DNA from: Azolla caroliniana
Lineage: Eukaryota; Polypodiophyta
Direction of reading: 5' to 3'
Length of the DNA: 64,000 nucleotides
Assembly (NCBI GenBank): GCA_043228905.1
Contig: JBHGNT010000001.1
Span: forward strand, 22,506,001-22,570,000
Part shown: positions 9,075 to 19,145 of the stretch, in pieces
Numbering within the stretch: position 1 is the first letter of the stretch
Layout of the letters: the number at the start of each line of letters is the position of its first letter
Made by a program: the position numbers and the translations under genes
Notes under the pieces: model-generated
The model's input: only the letters and a program-made list of their open reading frames with translations
What the model was told of the DNA's origin: nothing
The model's database searches: none

Positions 9075-10573
9075 AGAGAGAGAAAGAAAGAAAGAAAGAT
9101 ATATTAACGTCTTCTAAGGCCAAATTTGGCCCATGAGACAAATAGGTTACAACAAAAAATGAGTGTTTATCCAATCATCAAAACTAAAAATAAAAGAAAA
9201 TAGCTTAAGCTAAGAAAGTTCTAGTAGTGTACAAAACTTTGCACCAAGCCTAATCCCATTTCCACCCAAGTCTCTCAAAAAGAAGTGAGGTCAAAAGTTT
9301 TTGGTGTGGGTGTGACCCATGGTCCCGATGCACAGAGTGCCCTAGCCATGGCTTCTAGGCGGTGTAGTTCACGTTCCCTTATTTTCTTTATTGCTTCTAC
9401 ATCTCATCGAGTTGCTTTGAAACCCGGCATCCGAGGGCGTTTGGTTCTTCTTTGATTTTCTGCTTCATCAAGGAGAAGTCCGAGTGGTGCAGGTGTGTCG
9501 ACATTCATTGTCTCCCCCTGTTCCTGAAAAACTTCATTTGTTATATGTTGGTAAACATTAGCAACATTATTATCAACGTTTTGTAATTTGTTCTCTCTGT
9601 GGTGTTTCAATTCTAAGATGTATCTACCTAATTTCTTTATATCTAGTGTATCTAATAGTTTAGGGAGGGTGGGAGAGGAACCAAGTATGTCTTGGTATTT
9701 TGCCCTTATCTCGGCATAGGTGGGGCATTTGCATTTAAAATGGTACTCATCCTCTATCTCTATGTGGCATAACCTACATATCCTTTCCTCCCTAGGGACT
9801 CCATTAGTACGTCCATTCTCAATCTCAAGTTGGTGAGATGATATTCTAAGTTGACCAATGGCAACCCTTAGTGCATGTGGTAAGAATACATCTAGATATT
9901 TTGGGCGCGTGATAAAACCTAACTCAGAGAAGTGCATAAAGTGTTCCTTATAGTACAACATTTTAGATGGGAGTGGCTCTAGTGGGGTGATCCATTTATA
10001 CCGGGTATAAATTTGCCATATTTCTTGGCGTATTACTTTATTACGGTCCTCATGAGAGAGTAAAGTGTTATCATTCGTGTGGTCGTACTTAAGGGGGGGG
10101 AGGTTAGTAATGTCTAGACCGTTGGCAAGAAGCCAACTCACCATCATGCCATACCATGAGCTAGTATAGCCGGACTCATACAATGCTCGAGAAGCCTTAA
10201 AGGCTTGGTGGGATATTCTATCAAGTGGTTGGTTATGTATCCTGTGTATAAAGACTACCAGTTGAAAAAGTGCTTCTACTAACATAGGGGGTAGAGTGAA
10301 CTCAGCCCTAATAATGTCATGTGGGACCGACGATTTGCTTCGGAGTTGGCGTGATAACATCATCACCAATGGTCTCTCTAATTGCGTCCACATGAAAGAT
10401 GGTAGTCCTGGGGCCCAAACCGCTGATGCATACATGAGAGAGGGAGTCACTAATGAGTCAAAGAGCCACCCTTTAGTTCGTGGCTCTTGGAAGTATGCTT
10501 GGTGGCATTGTCTCTCGAGGAGTGAGAGGGATGCATGTCCTCTTGTAAGTCTATCCTTCGCTGCTTGTGTCAT
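9075..10573 (-). pseudogene. LINE 3' end copy (b): 389-codon RT C-terminal region and 3' UTR
   Basis: An uninterrupted minus-strand reading of 389 codons (10573-9404). It starts in the RT thumb region (LLERQCHQAYFQ...LFDSLVTPSLMYASAVWAP), typical of the segment after the palm in many LINEs, and ends with the knuckle CRLCHIEIEDEYHFKCKC (C-x2-C-x8-H-x4-C). The palm and any endonuclease are missing: a 5'-truncated copy. The 3' UTR (9403-9090) ends in a GGCCA-AATT-TGGCC hairpin (9118-9131), aagacgtta, then (CTTT)n(CT)n. The open reading is surprisingly long for a dead fragment, so the insertion may be fairly young. The LINE clade is not determined; it is different from the L1-type LINE at 48.6-54.3 kb. 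Confidence 0.7.
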
Positions 10574-10576
10574 CGA

Positions 10577-10786
10577 AAATTCTATCTTACATTATGCCCC
10601 ATGGGTGGGGTTTATATAGTACAAGTGGTATCTTTTACAAATAAAGAATGAGACAAGTAGGGAGTTACATTACTTACCCACTTTCTCACCTTTGTACACA
10701 TGCACACAAATTTGAATGTGTTCATACACATACTCATCCTCATTGTGTTCCACCCCTTATGCCTCCGTATATTCTTACAGGTAACA
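10577..10786 (-). repeat. LTR-like 5' end with TATA module, first copy
   Basis: Minus strand: TGTTACC start at 10786, TG-rich stretch, TACTATATAAACC at about 10620-10605, then CCCCAcccaTGGGG. It corresponds to the first half of the solo LTR at 11934-12395. LINE copy (b) begins immediately after it. Confidence 0.65.
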
Positions 10787-11172
10787 TTTACATGCCCCAT
10801 GAACGTTTTGATGTGCACCACTATGCTTTCTTCGTCTCTTACTCCAACCTAATGATCTTTCTCATCAGTGAGGTTTTGTTTAGGGCATTCTTCCTCTCGT
10901 ACAACCCTGACAACTTGTGCTACATCTTGTAGACATTTGTGTCATTAGCCACATGTTGAAGGACACTAACATCTACACGTTGTCTAATGGTGGCCACCGC
11001 TTTCCTGTTTAGGAGTTTCCATTCAGACTCTAATACCCCCGTGGGTATTTCTTCTTTGTCGATGGGCTCATCCGGATCCTTGACTATTAGAAGATCTTCC
11101 ATCTTGATCTTCCAATCAGCAGAGGTGTGTGAGTTTAGGACCATCATTCCTAGGAAGCCGCTCACACCTCCT
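10787..11172 (-). pseudogene. Copia gag, N-terminal part
   Basis: From about 11172 down the minus strand reads GGVSGFLGMMVLNSHTSADWKIKMEDLLIVKDPDEPID, a copia gag N-terminus, then WKLLNRKAVATIRQRVDVSVLQHVAND. A stop follows at about 10920, and a weaker reading runs on to the 4.97-kb insertion. The second half of the gag is at 5481-5812. The primer binding site is 11184-11204 (minus: aactggtattagag). Confidence 0.75.
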
Positions 11173-11204
11173 TCCGTCTTTCACCTTGCACTCTAATACC
11201 AGTT

Positions 11205-11632
11205 TGTAAGGGGTCGGATCATAGAGCCATGAGAAAGATGAACAGAAATAGATAGCATGAAAACAGAAAATATACACAGAATGCACAGTACACACAATTT
11301 TACGTGGAAACCCTAAACAAGGGAAAACCACAGGCAATAGAGAATCACTATATCAGAGATGTACAAGGGAGAGAACTTATTACAACACTCTCTGTCGAAG
11401 TGTATCATCCATAGAGGGCTCTTGGCGTCTACTGTTACACAACTATGGCGCCGCTCATTCACACACTTTCTCACTGTCTACACTCTCACTCTCTCTGTTT
11501 CACACTCTATCTTTATGTTCTGCACCACACTTACTATAAAGTTAGCCCTATGTGTATTTATACTCATACACAATATGGACTATTTACAAATATCGTTGTT
11601 ATTATTATCTAATAATAATAATAAACTCAGTC
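11205..11632 (-). repeat. 5' LTR fragment of the split copia
   Basis: On the minus strand this ends ...CCCCTTACA at 11205, just before the primer binding site. It contains the family's AT-rich taataataat tract, a gtataaata-type TATA box at about 11570, and the gggttt...ccac segment. It is cut at 11632, where plus-strand copia RT begins abruptly, so the start of the LTR is missing. Confidence 0.7.
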
Positions 11633-11933
11633 GTGAAGATGACATCCATCCGAACTGTTCTAAGCATAGCAGGAAGTATGGATCTGGAGATTGAATAGTT
11701 GGATGTCAAAACAACATTCTTGCATGGGGAGTTAGATAAAGAAATCTATATGCAACAACATGAAGTCTTTGTGGAGAAAGGAAAAGAGAATCTGGTTTGT
11801 CAAATGAAGAAAAGCTTGTATGGTTTGAAACAAGTTCCACGCCAATGGTACAAGAAGTTTGAATCCTTCATGTTGGAACATGGGTTCCGTAAAACACAAG
11901 TTGACCACTGTATATTTTTCAAAAGGTACACTG
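11633..11933 (+). pseudogene. Copia reverse transcriptase fragment, part 1
   Basis: Plus strand: VKMTSIRTVLSIAGSMDLEIE, stop, [41 protein letters not shown]. These are the central copia RT blocks. It stops at 11933, where a solo LTR is inserted, and continues at about 12401. Confidence 0.8.
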
Positions 11934-12395
11934 TGTTACCATACAAGATGTACGGAGAGCGAGGGTGGAATGTTATAATGTTGTTTATGTGTATGTGTAA
12001 ATGTGTAAGTGTAATTGTGAGTGTGAGTACTTACGTATGTGTACACATGCACACGTGTGTGCATGTGGACGGATGCGAGGAGGTGTGAGTGAGTGATTGG
12101 TGTGAATGTCCGAGGGGGCTTGCACCCCTATGTATCTACCCTTTTGTAACTATTTAACCCCTTATGGGGAATGAATGAAGGATGAAGGAAGATTTCTCTC
12201 TCAATCTCTCTCTCTTATCATCTCTTTCTCTCTCTTCCCCTACGTTGAACCCCCTACCCCATAAGGCTTCTCAATGCTCAACCCCACAATAGTTCCATCT
12301 CCATCTATGTTCATCGTTAATCCATCATCATTAACCATCTCCATCACCAATCATCATTATCATAAATATTAACCCTAACCCTAAAACCTACAACA
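11934..12395 (+). mobile_element. Solo LTR, 462 bp
   Basis: Begins TGTTACC, ends ...CTACAACA, and is flanked by cactg (11929-11933) and cacta (12396-12400), a 4/5 match for a 5-bp target duplication. It interrupts copia RT. It contains ctatttaacccc (TATA-like), a CCCC...GGGG hairpin right after it, and a CT-rich tract at 12188-12241. It is the same family as the ends of the 4.97-kb insertion. Confidence 0.7.
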
Positions 12396-12523
12396 CACTA
12401 ACAAGATAGTCGAACAAGATACCAAGAAGAAAGCACTAGGCAAGTTGTTTGCCATGAAAGATCTTGGACCAGCCAAATAGATCTTCAGGATGCACATAGT
12501 TCGGGACAAAACCAAGAACATGT
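12396..12523 (+). pseudogene. Copia reverse transcriptase fragment, part 2
   Basis: Plus strand reads the block after the palm: VEQDTKKKALGKLFAMKDLGPAK, stop, IFRMHIVRDKTKNM. The catalytic YVDD block between parts 1 and 2 has been lost. It is interrupted at 12523 by another solo LTR. Confidence 0.75.
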
Positions 12524-13218
12524 TGTCATGAATACAACAACATCATGGCTTCACCTAGGCTTGAACCCAAGTCCTTGTAATACATAATCAAGAACCCAAC
12601 CATTAAGTTAGCCTATAATCATATGACATAATAAAAGCTACTTCTTGTAATACACTGATTATTGTAAATACTCTAGAACATTCTAGAATATCCTAAGCAG
12701 CAGCACAAAGGGGCAAAGCAGCGCTCTAAGAAAGATGAACAACCTGCCGCTTTTTTTCATAAGATTGTGACAGTACGGAAGTATGGAGATCTAGAAAGAA
12801 ATTGGCGGACTAGTAACTAGTCTTGGCCAACAACTTAGCACGCACGCACGATGAAAGCCCTCAACCTACGCACGCGTCGGAACTACATCCCTTTTGTTTG
12901 TTTATTTGTTTGCTACGGATGTAGCACGCATTCTGACTCCACTGGTCACGGTCGCTCTCCGCCCGCCGCAGGCCACGCAAACATTCTAAAACATTATAGA
13001 AATTTCTAGGCTATTCTATAGGAATCTATAAATAGGGGCATACATGTATTCTCAAATCAATTCAAATCAACACCAGTCTTAAGCTCTCATCGCCTATCTT
13101 GTATCCATTCTCATTCTACTTTAATACATTCATTCTTCTCTTATCATTTCATTCCTCTCTTCTTGTGATCTCTTTATATCTTTCTTTTGTCACTCTATCT
13201 TCCGTCTTGGTTCTGACA
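12524..13218 (+). mobile_element. Solo gypsy-type LTR, about 695 bp
   Basis: TGTCATGA...TTCTGACA, flanked by catgt (12519-12523) and cgtgt (13219-13223), a 4/5 target duplication. Removing it rejoins the copia reading (...TKNM + (L)WLSQEKYV). Its ends and the tctataaatagg TATA region (about 13030) resemble the 5' LTR of the gypsy at 19146, so it is the same or a sister family. Repeated gaacattctaga-type words occur in both. Confidence 0.75.
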
Positions 13219-13815
13219 CGTGTTATGGCTGTCACAAGAGAAATATGTGACAAAGATCTTGGAGAGGTTCAACATGTCAGAAGCAAAGCTAGTCGGTTTT
13301 GCATTGCCGGCAAACTGCAAGCTGAATGCCAAGCAATGCCCAAAAAGGGAGAAGGATAAGGCCGAGATGAGGAAAGTACCATATGCCTCGGTTGTCGGCA
13401 GTTTAATGTATGCTATGGTCTATACGAGTCTAGACATAGCATTTGCAATCGAAACGGTGAGCCGATATATGAGTAATCCAGGGAAAGAACACTGGGCAAC
13501 AGTGAAGTTGATACTCAAGTACTTGAAAGGCACCTTAGGGGTATGCCTTAGGTATGGTTTCAGAAAACTTGTGCTCGAAGGTTTTACTGATTCCAACATG
13601 TTGGGGGATGCAAACTCAAGCTGATCCACATCAGGTTACGTGATGACCTATGCAGGCGGAGCAGTGTCATGACAGTCAAGGCTGCAAAAGGTTGTGGCTC
13701 TGTCGACCACAGAAGTAGAGTATATGGCTGATGTAGAGGCTAGTAAGGAGATGATATGGATGAAGAACTTTCTTAGTGAACTAGGAATGAAGCAAGAAAG
13801 ATTCTTGCTCCACTT
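13219..13815 (+). pseudogene. Copia RT C-terminus and RNase H fragment, part 3
   Basis: Plus strand reads LWLSQEKYVTKILERFNMSEAKLVGFALPANCKLNAKQCP, then VPYASVVGSLMYAMVYTSLDIAF, YMSNPGKEHWATVKLILKYLKGTLGVCLRYG and FTDSNMLGDANSS. Then comes ALSTTEVEYMADVEASKEMIWMKNFLSELGMKQERFLLHF. Copia RNase H is cut at about 13815 by the LTR of element 3. A short closing part with the same orientation reappears at 23399. Confidence 0.8.
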
Positions 13816-14389
13816 TGTTCAATTCAATTGGAATTTATGTGAGAAAGATATTCAGAAATACACAAGTCGGAACAGAAAACAACAAATGAACAAGAGACAC
13901 AGAGTTTTACGTGGAAACCCTAAACAAGGTAAAACCACAGGAGAACAGTTCATCCACTATTCCACATGGAATACAAGGGAGATAGTTGTAATACAACACT
14001 CTCTGTACAAAGTGTATGAGTGTATCAGCCGCATAGGGCTCTTTGCGTCTAAGCTCACTCAGTTATGGCACCGCTTCCTCTCACTCTCTCTATCTACTAC
14101 ACACTCATCAAAACTCTATGTTTGCCCTAAGTGTATTTATACTTATACACAATGTGGGCTATTTACAAATGTAGCCTTTACTACTTTTGTTCCTATTGTT
14201 ATACTAATAACAATAGCAGGTAATCAATCGACTAGTCGACTATCTAGTTGGCCTTGTTGTCTTCAACTTGGATCATCTGTTGTTGACTTTGCATGTCGAA
14301 TCTCACTCAGTCGACTCTCCATGACATCAGATGTCAACACTCGGCCCGACCTGTCAGCTCCTCCCAATAGGAGGGACATCTTCCTAACA
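13816..14389 (-). repeat. 3' LTR of copia element 3
   Basis: On the minus strand this starts TGTTAGGAAGATGTCCCTCC at 14389, next to a polypurine tract at 14390-14402, and ends near 13816 with a diverged ...CAATTGAA. It pairs with the 5' LTR at 18518-19145. The gtataaata-type TATA is at about 14140. Confidence 0.75.
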
Positions 14390-14419
14390 AACTCCCCCTT
14401 CACTCCTATGGGTAAAGTC

Positions 14420-14970
14420 AGCTAGTCTTGTCCTCTGTCGACAAAATCTGAGTCTATCCATCGGTAGGTTCTTTGTCAACATTTTGGATCCATTGTTGTC
14501 AGTATGGATCTTCACAATGGTAAAATCTCTTTCCTCCACTTTCTCCCGCAACCAGGGATGCCTCCTCTGTATATGTTTGGTCTGGGAGTGGTACCTAGCA
14601 TTCTTGGCAAGATGTATGGTGCTCTAGCTGTCACAATGAAGCAAGAACTCCTCTTACTTCATTCCCAACTCACTGAGAAAACTTCTCATCCAAATCAGCT
14701 CTTTTCCGGCCTCTACCGCTGCCATATACTCTGCTTTTGTGGTCAACAAAGCCACAGACTTCTGCAGTCGTGACTGCCATGACATTGCTCCCCCTACATA
14801 GGTCATCACGTACCTTAAAGTGGATCAACTTGAGTCTACATCCCCCGACATGTCCGAGTCGGTAAAACCTTCAAGCATAGGTTTTCTAACACCATACCTA
14901 AGGCACACACCCGAGGTGTCTTTTAAGTACTTGAGTATCCATTTAACAACTACCTAGTGTTCACTGCCTA
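14420..14970 (-). pseudogene. Copia RNase H of element 3
   Basis: The minus-strand text shows the closing HTDNNGSKMLTKN-like block near 14490, the ALLTTKAEYMAAVEAGKELIW-like block near 14720, and the LGVCLRYGVRKPMLEGFTDSDMSGDVDSS-like block near 14860-14930. It is scattered over frames with stops. Confidence 0.65.
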
Positions 14971-14983
14971 GATTACTCATGTA

Positions 14984-15888
14984 TCAGCATACTGCTCCCA
15001 CAACAAATGCTATGTTTGGTCTCTTACATACCATAGCATACATTAGACTGCCGACGGCCGAGGCATGTGGTACTTTCTTCATCTCAGTCTTTTCTTTCTC
15101 CCCTCTTGGGCATTGCTTAGCATGTAGCTTGCAGTTGGTTGGCAACACAGAGCCAACTGGCTTTGCTTCCGACATGTTGAACCTCTCCAAGATCTTTGTC
15201 ACATACTTCTCTTGTGTAGCCATGGCACTTTCTTAGTTCTATCTCAAACTATGTGCATCCCGAAGATCAGCTTAGCCGGTCCAAGATCTTTCCTGGCAAA
15301 CGACTTGCCTAATGCTTTCTTCAAGCTCACAATCTTCTTTGTGTCTTGTCTGACTATCAACATGTCATCCACATATAATATGAGAATCAAGAAATCACCT
15401 TCATCTTACCTTTTCATGAACACACAATGATCAGCCTGTGTTTTCTGGAACCTATGTTTCTGCATGAAGGACTCGAACTTCTTGTACCATTGGCGTAGAG
15501 CTTGCTTCAGACCATACAAGCTTTTCTTCAGTCGACACACCAAGTTCTCTTTCCCTTTCTCCTCAAAGCCATCAGGTTGTTGCATGTAGATCCCTTCATC
15601 CAGCTCCACGTGCAAGAACGTTTACTTGACGTCCAACTCTTCCATCTCTAGGTTCATACTGGCATCTATGCTCATAACAGTTCTGATTGATGTCATCTTC
15701 ATGACTAGTGCAAATATTTCGTCAAAGTCAACACCCTTTTTCTGTTGGAACCCCTTCACCACAATGAGGGCTTTGTACCTAGGTGTGTTGCCTACTTCTC
15801 TAGTCTTCACCTTGTAGACCCATTTGTCATCTTGAATTGCACTTAGCCATTTCTCTTTGTGCACGTTGGCAATGGCTTCACGTAGCAC
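14984..15888 (-). pseudogene. Copia reverse transcriptase of element 3
   Basis: Minus strand from 15888: [52 protein letters not shown], then LDVK, a stop, HVELDEGIYMQQPDGF, LKKSLYGLKQALRQWYKKF. The palm block LILILYVDDMLIV-like text lies at about 15390-15350, then TQEKYVTKILERFNMSEAKPVGSVL and VGSLMYAMVCKRPNIAF. Order and spacing are as in intact copia RT. Confidence 0.8.
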
Positions 15889-16175
15889 TCAAGTTCACCT
15901 TCATCAGTCAAGAAGATGTATTTACTAATATGTTTTCGGTGCTCTCCTTTCTCTATCTCCTTCCACTCGTTGTCAGCTCCAGTTTAGATGTCTCTGTTGA
16001 CTCTTTTCTTGGACCGGGTTCATGTGTGTCGATCAGTCGTTGTGGGTTATCTGATTCTGACTCATATTCCTCGATCGACTTCAACAGGTCTACCAACTCC
16101 GACTCCGACTCATATGTATTGCTCAGTTTCTCTGAGTCGACCAACTCGAGTTTGGTTGTGCCGACTAGCTGTCTC

Positions 16176-17158
16176 CTAACAGCCGACTTTGTTGGTTCGA
16201 CTAATCTTAAGTCGGTGGTAGTTGGAGTCGACTAGGAAGTTGTTTCCGACTTCTGTTGTTTCCAGTCCTTTGATTGTCTTGTCTTCCAAGAAGACTACAT
16301 CCCAACTCCTTAGTACTTTCTTATCGACTAAGTCCCACAACATGTAGCCGAACTCACCTTCCGAGTATCCCATGAATATGCCTGGTTTCGACTTACTATC
16401 GAGCTTTGACGTCTGATCCTTACTCACATGCATTTACACTAAACATCCGAACACCCTCATGTGTTGGTAGGAGACATCCTTTCCTATCCACACCCTCTGT
16501 GGGACATCACCTTTCAATGGCATTGAGGGAGACCTGTTGATCAAATACACGAATGTATACATCGCCTCAGCTCAGTACGATTTTGGTATCTTAGGATGCG
16601 ACAACATGCTCCTTACTCTCTCCATTATCGTTGGATTCATCCTCTCTGAAAGCCCATTCAACTCAGGGGTCTTTGGTACTGTGTATTCGATTCGAATACC
16701 TTGAGCCTTGCAATATTCTTCAAACTGCCCTTTATATTCGCCACCATTATCTATTCGGATAGCCTTCAACTTCGACCCGACTCTCGCTCGGTTCTTGCTT
16801 GGAACTCCTTGAACATTGACAATACTTGATCCTTCAACTGCAGTACAAAGGCCCATGTCTTCCGACTATAGTCGTCAATAAAAGTTATGAAGTATTGTCC
16901 ACCTCAATGCGATGGAGCATCTACATAGCACAAATCGGTGTGCACTAGTTCCAATGTAGCTTCTCTTCTTCTTGGTGGTCTTGAGTGGAATGTTGCTCTA
17001 TTCTGCTTTCTGACTAAGCAGTCAACACACTTCTCCAAGTGTACTCCTTTCACTTCTGGGAGAAATTCCTGGTCAGCCAAGATGTGCATTCCTTTTTCAC
17101 TCATGTGGCCTAGCCTCTTATGCCATAACTCTCCATCCAAGTCAGCTGTCACATTCAC
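16176..17158 (-). pseudogene. Copia integrase and GAG-pre-integrase of element 3
   Basis: From 17158: LWHKRLGHMSEKGMHILADQ, VKGVHLEKCVDCLVRKQNRATFH (zinc-binding area), LELVHTDLCYVDAPSH (first catalytic aspartate context). From 16856: LKAIRIDNGGEYKGQFEEYC (second aspartate), GIRIEYTVPKTPELNGLSERMNPTIMERVRSML (the glutamate area, normally NGVAERMNRTL). From 16433: SKDQTSKLDSKSKPGIFMGYSEGEFGYMLWD. Three frames are used. Confidence 0.8.
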
Positions 17159-17163
17159 TTCTG

Positions 17164-17380
17164 ACTTGCACAGTCAAGCATGCATCATATACAATGTGCT
17201 CTCTTTCTGTGCTTGGGCCACTATGAGGTTTCCTCGGCAGAACTTCCACTTGCCGTTTCGAAAACTACCCCGACTTGCACAGTTGGGCATGCATCATATA
17301 CAATGTGCCCTCTTTCGTTGCTCGGGCCACTATGAGGTTTCCTTGGCAGAACACTTGTCATTTCGAAAACTACCCCTATA
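17164..17380. repeat. 109-bp tandem duplication in element 3
   Basis: 17164-17272 and 17273-17380 share acttgcacag, gcatgcatcatatacaatgtg, gggccactatgaggtttcc and tttcgaaaactacccc. The two copies have diverged slightly, so the duplication is not recent. Confidence 0.8.
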
Positions 17381-17640
17381 GCCTTCGTCATCCAACCTTC
17401 CAGTTGATATCATATTCAATCTGTTATCCGGGACATGTCGAACTTCCCTTAGAGTCATTCGACAACCTATCGACGTCATTAGGCTTACACTTCCTATGTC
17501 GGCTATCTTGCACTCACCATTATCTCCCATCTTTACATAGCCATGGTCATCGGCTATGTAAGTCGAGAAGCACTCTCTCGACGGAGTGATATGGAAGGAT
17601 GCATCGGAGTCGATCACCCAGGTGCACGCTTCTCTTGCAA
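17330..17640 (-). pseudogene. Copia protease of element 3
   Basis: The minus strand reads MIDSDASFHITPSRECFSTYIADDHGYVKMGDNGECKIADIGSVSL. WMIDSGASFHxTxxRE is the copia aspartic-protease motif, here with DSD instead of the catalytic DSG. It is followed by VRHVPDNRLNMISTGRLDDEGY. Confidence 0.75.
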
Positions 17641-18480
17641 GATTTGTGCTTGCCTGCTCCCAAATGAACAGGATCTCCTCTACACTTGTAGCTATGGCGG
17701 ATGTTCCCTTTTCATCAGGAATCTTCCTTCTTGTCCATTATTACCACCACTCTTGTCCTTCTTGAGGTGTCGATATTCCTTCTAGAAGATTCTAGGATTT
17801 CCACAATAGAAGCATGTCAATTTTCCTTTGGAATTGGATCTGGTTTGGGACTTGTCCCTTCTTTATGGATTCCTTTGCCGGTTTCTTCCTCTTTCGGTGT
17901 GTTGAGTTAGGTTTGACTCCGATTGGGATAGGACACTCTTGTCCTTCCTTCTTGTCTCCTCATTCAAGATGCTTTACCTCTTGACACAAGGTGCTGAGAG
18001 TCACCACCAAATTCTCCCAGTTGTCTGGTAGGGTACACAGTAGCAGGATGGCCTACATTGCATCTTCAAGGGGAAACTTGGTTGTAGCAAGTTGGTTCAC
18101 ATACCCCATGAATGTGCTTACATGCTCCACAATTCTTTCTTCGTCCTTGTATTTCAACCTCACAATCTTTCTCATCAAAAAAGATGTTTAGTTAAGGGGG
18201 TTCTTCCTCTCATATAGACTTGACAGCTTCTACCACATCTCATAGGTATTTGTGTCGTTCGCCACATGCTGAAGGATACTTACATCGATGCATTGTCTGA
18301 TGGTGGTCACCGCCTTTCTATTCAAAAGTTTCCATTCAAACTCTAATAACCCCGTGGGTATTTCTGCTCTGTCAATGGGCTCGTATAGGTCTTTGACTAT
18401 GAGAAGGTCTTCCATCTTTATCTTCTAGTCTACATAGTTCTGAGAGTTTAGAACTATCATACCTAGGAAGCCGGTAACAT
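17640..18480 (-). pseudogene. Copia gag of element 3
   Basis: Blocks on the minus strand: MMVLNSQNYVD near 18460, MEDLLIVKDLYEPIDRAEIPTGLLEFEWKLLNRKAVTTIRQ (18415-18290), an LWELLSSLYERKN-like block near 18210, the NQLATTKFPLEDAM block near 18080, and a CFYCGNPRIFxK-like zinc knuckle near 17800. Stops and shifts between them. Confidence 0.7.
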
Positions 18481-18517
18481 CTCCCTCCATCTTTCACCTT
18501 GGGCTCTAATACCAGTT

Positions 18518-19145
18518 TGTTGAGATTCAATTGGAATATATGTGAGAAAGATATTCAGAAATACTCAAAGTTTTATGTGGAAACCCTAAACAGGGGAAAA
18601 CCATGGAAAAATTGTTCTTCCACTATTCAACAAGGAATACAAGGGAGACAACAATACAACACTATTTATATAGAGTGTATCAGCCACATAGGGCTCTTGG
18701 CTTCTAAGCTCACTTAGCTATGGTGCCGCTTCCTCTCACTCTCTCTATCTATTACACACTCTACAACACTTTTGTTCATCTACACTCTATGTTTGTCCTA
18801 AGTGTATTTATACTTATTTGTTCATCTACACTCTATGTTTGTCCTAAGTGTATTTATACTTATTTGTTCATCTACACTCTATGTTTGTCCTAAGTGTATT
18901 TATACTTATACACAGTGTGGGCTATTTACAAATGTAGCCTCTACTACTTTTATTCCTATTGTTATACTAATAATAATAACAGTTAATCAGTCCATTGGTC
19001 GACTAGTCGATTCAACTAGCCGATTAATCGGTCTTGTCTCCGACTTAGATCATCTACAATCGACTCTGCATATCAACTCTCCATGACATCAATTGTCGGC
19101 TCTCAGCCCAACCAGTCGGCTCCTCCCAATATGAGGGACATCTTC
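18518..19145 (-). repeat. 5' LTR of copia element 3, interrupted by a gypsy
   Basis: Minus-strand LTR ending ...GAATCTCAACA at 18518 next to the primer binding site. Its first six bases (TGTTAG) are missing because the gypsy at 19146 inserted there: the plus strand reads gagggacatcttc and then gypsy TGTCATG. It contains the 46-bp triplication at 18772-18909. Confidence 0.75.
18772..18909. repeat. 46-bp tandem triplication in the LTR
   Basis: Units start at 18772, 18818 and 18864 with ttgttcatctacactctatg and hold tgtcctaagtgtatttatac. They are virtually identical, so recent. Each carries one gtatttatac TATA-like word, so the LTR has three potential TATA sites. Confidence 0.85.

Larger units (their letters stand above)
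5813..10786 (-). mobile_element. 4.97-kb insertion with LTR-like end, LINE pieces and host gene fragments
   Basis: It interrupts a copia gag and is flanked by TTTAC on both sides (5808-5812 and 10787-10791). Removing it restores the gag text, so its limits are firm. On the minus strand it begins TGTTACCTGTAAG, matching the start of the solo LTR at 11934-12395. Its far end resembles the same LTR's 3' part (CT run, then a CCCC-rich stretch). Inside are two copies of a TATA-bearing module (10577-10745 and 6768-6935), each followed by the 3' end of a LINE, and between them a 25-bp minisatellite, a vWA gene fragment and an eEF1A fragment. It has no retroviral genes, so it would be non-autonomous. 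Whether it is one element or several stacked insertions is open. Confidence 0.65.
14390..18517 (-). mobile_element. Ty1/copia element 3, nearly complete but dead
   Basis: Minus strand with both LTRs (18518-19145 and 13816-14389). In sense order: primer binding site (about 18500-18517, actggtattagag), gag (18480-17640), protease (17617-17330), GAG-pre-integrase (17158-16904), integrase (16900-16176), RT (15888-14984), RNase H (14970-14420), polypurine tract. Total about 5.3 kb, a usual copia length. Every domain is cut by stops or shifts. A 109-bp tandem duplication sits at the protease/integrase boundary. A gypsy element has inserted in its 5' LTR. Confidence 0.85.

Noticed and set aside
12370-12388. 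Telomere-like CCCTAA words
   Set aside because: Only two units (aaccctaaccctaaa) inside a solo LTR; not an interstitial telomere array.
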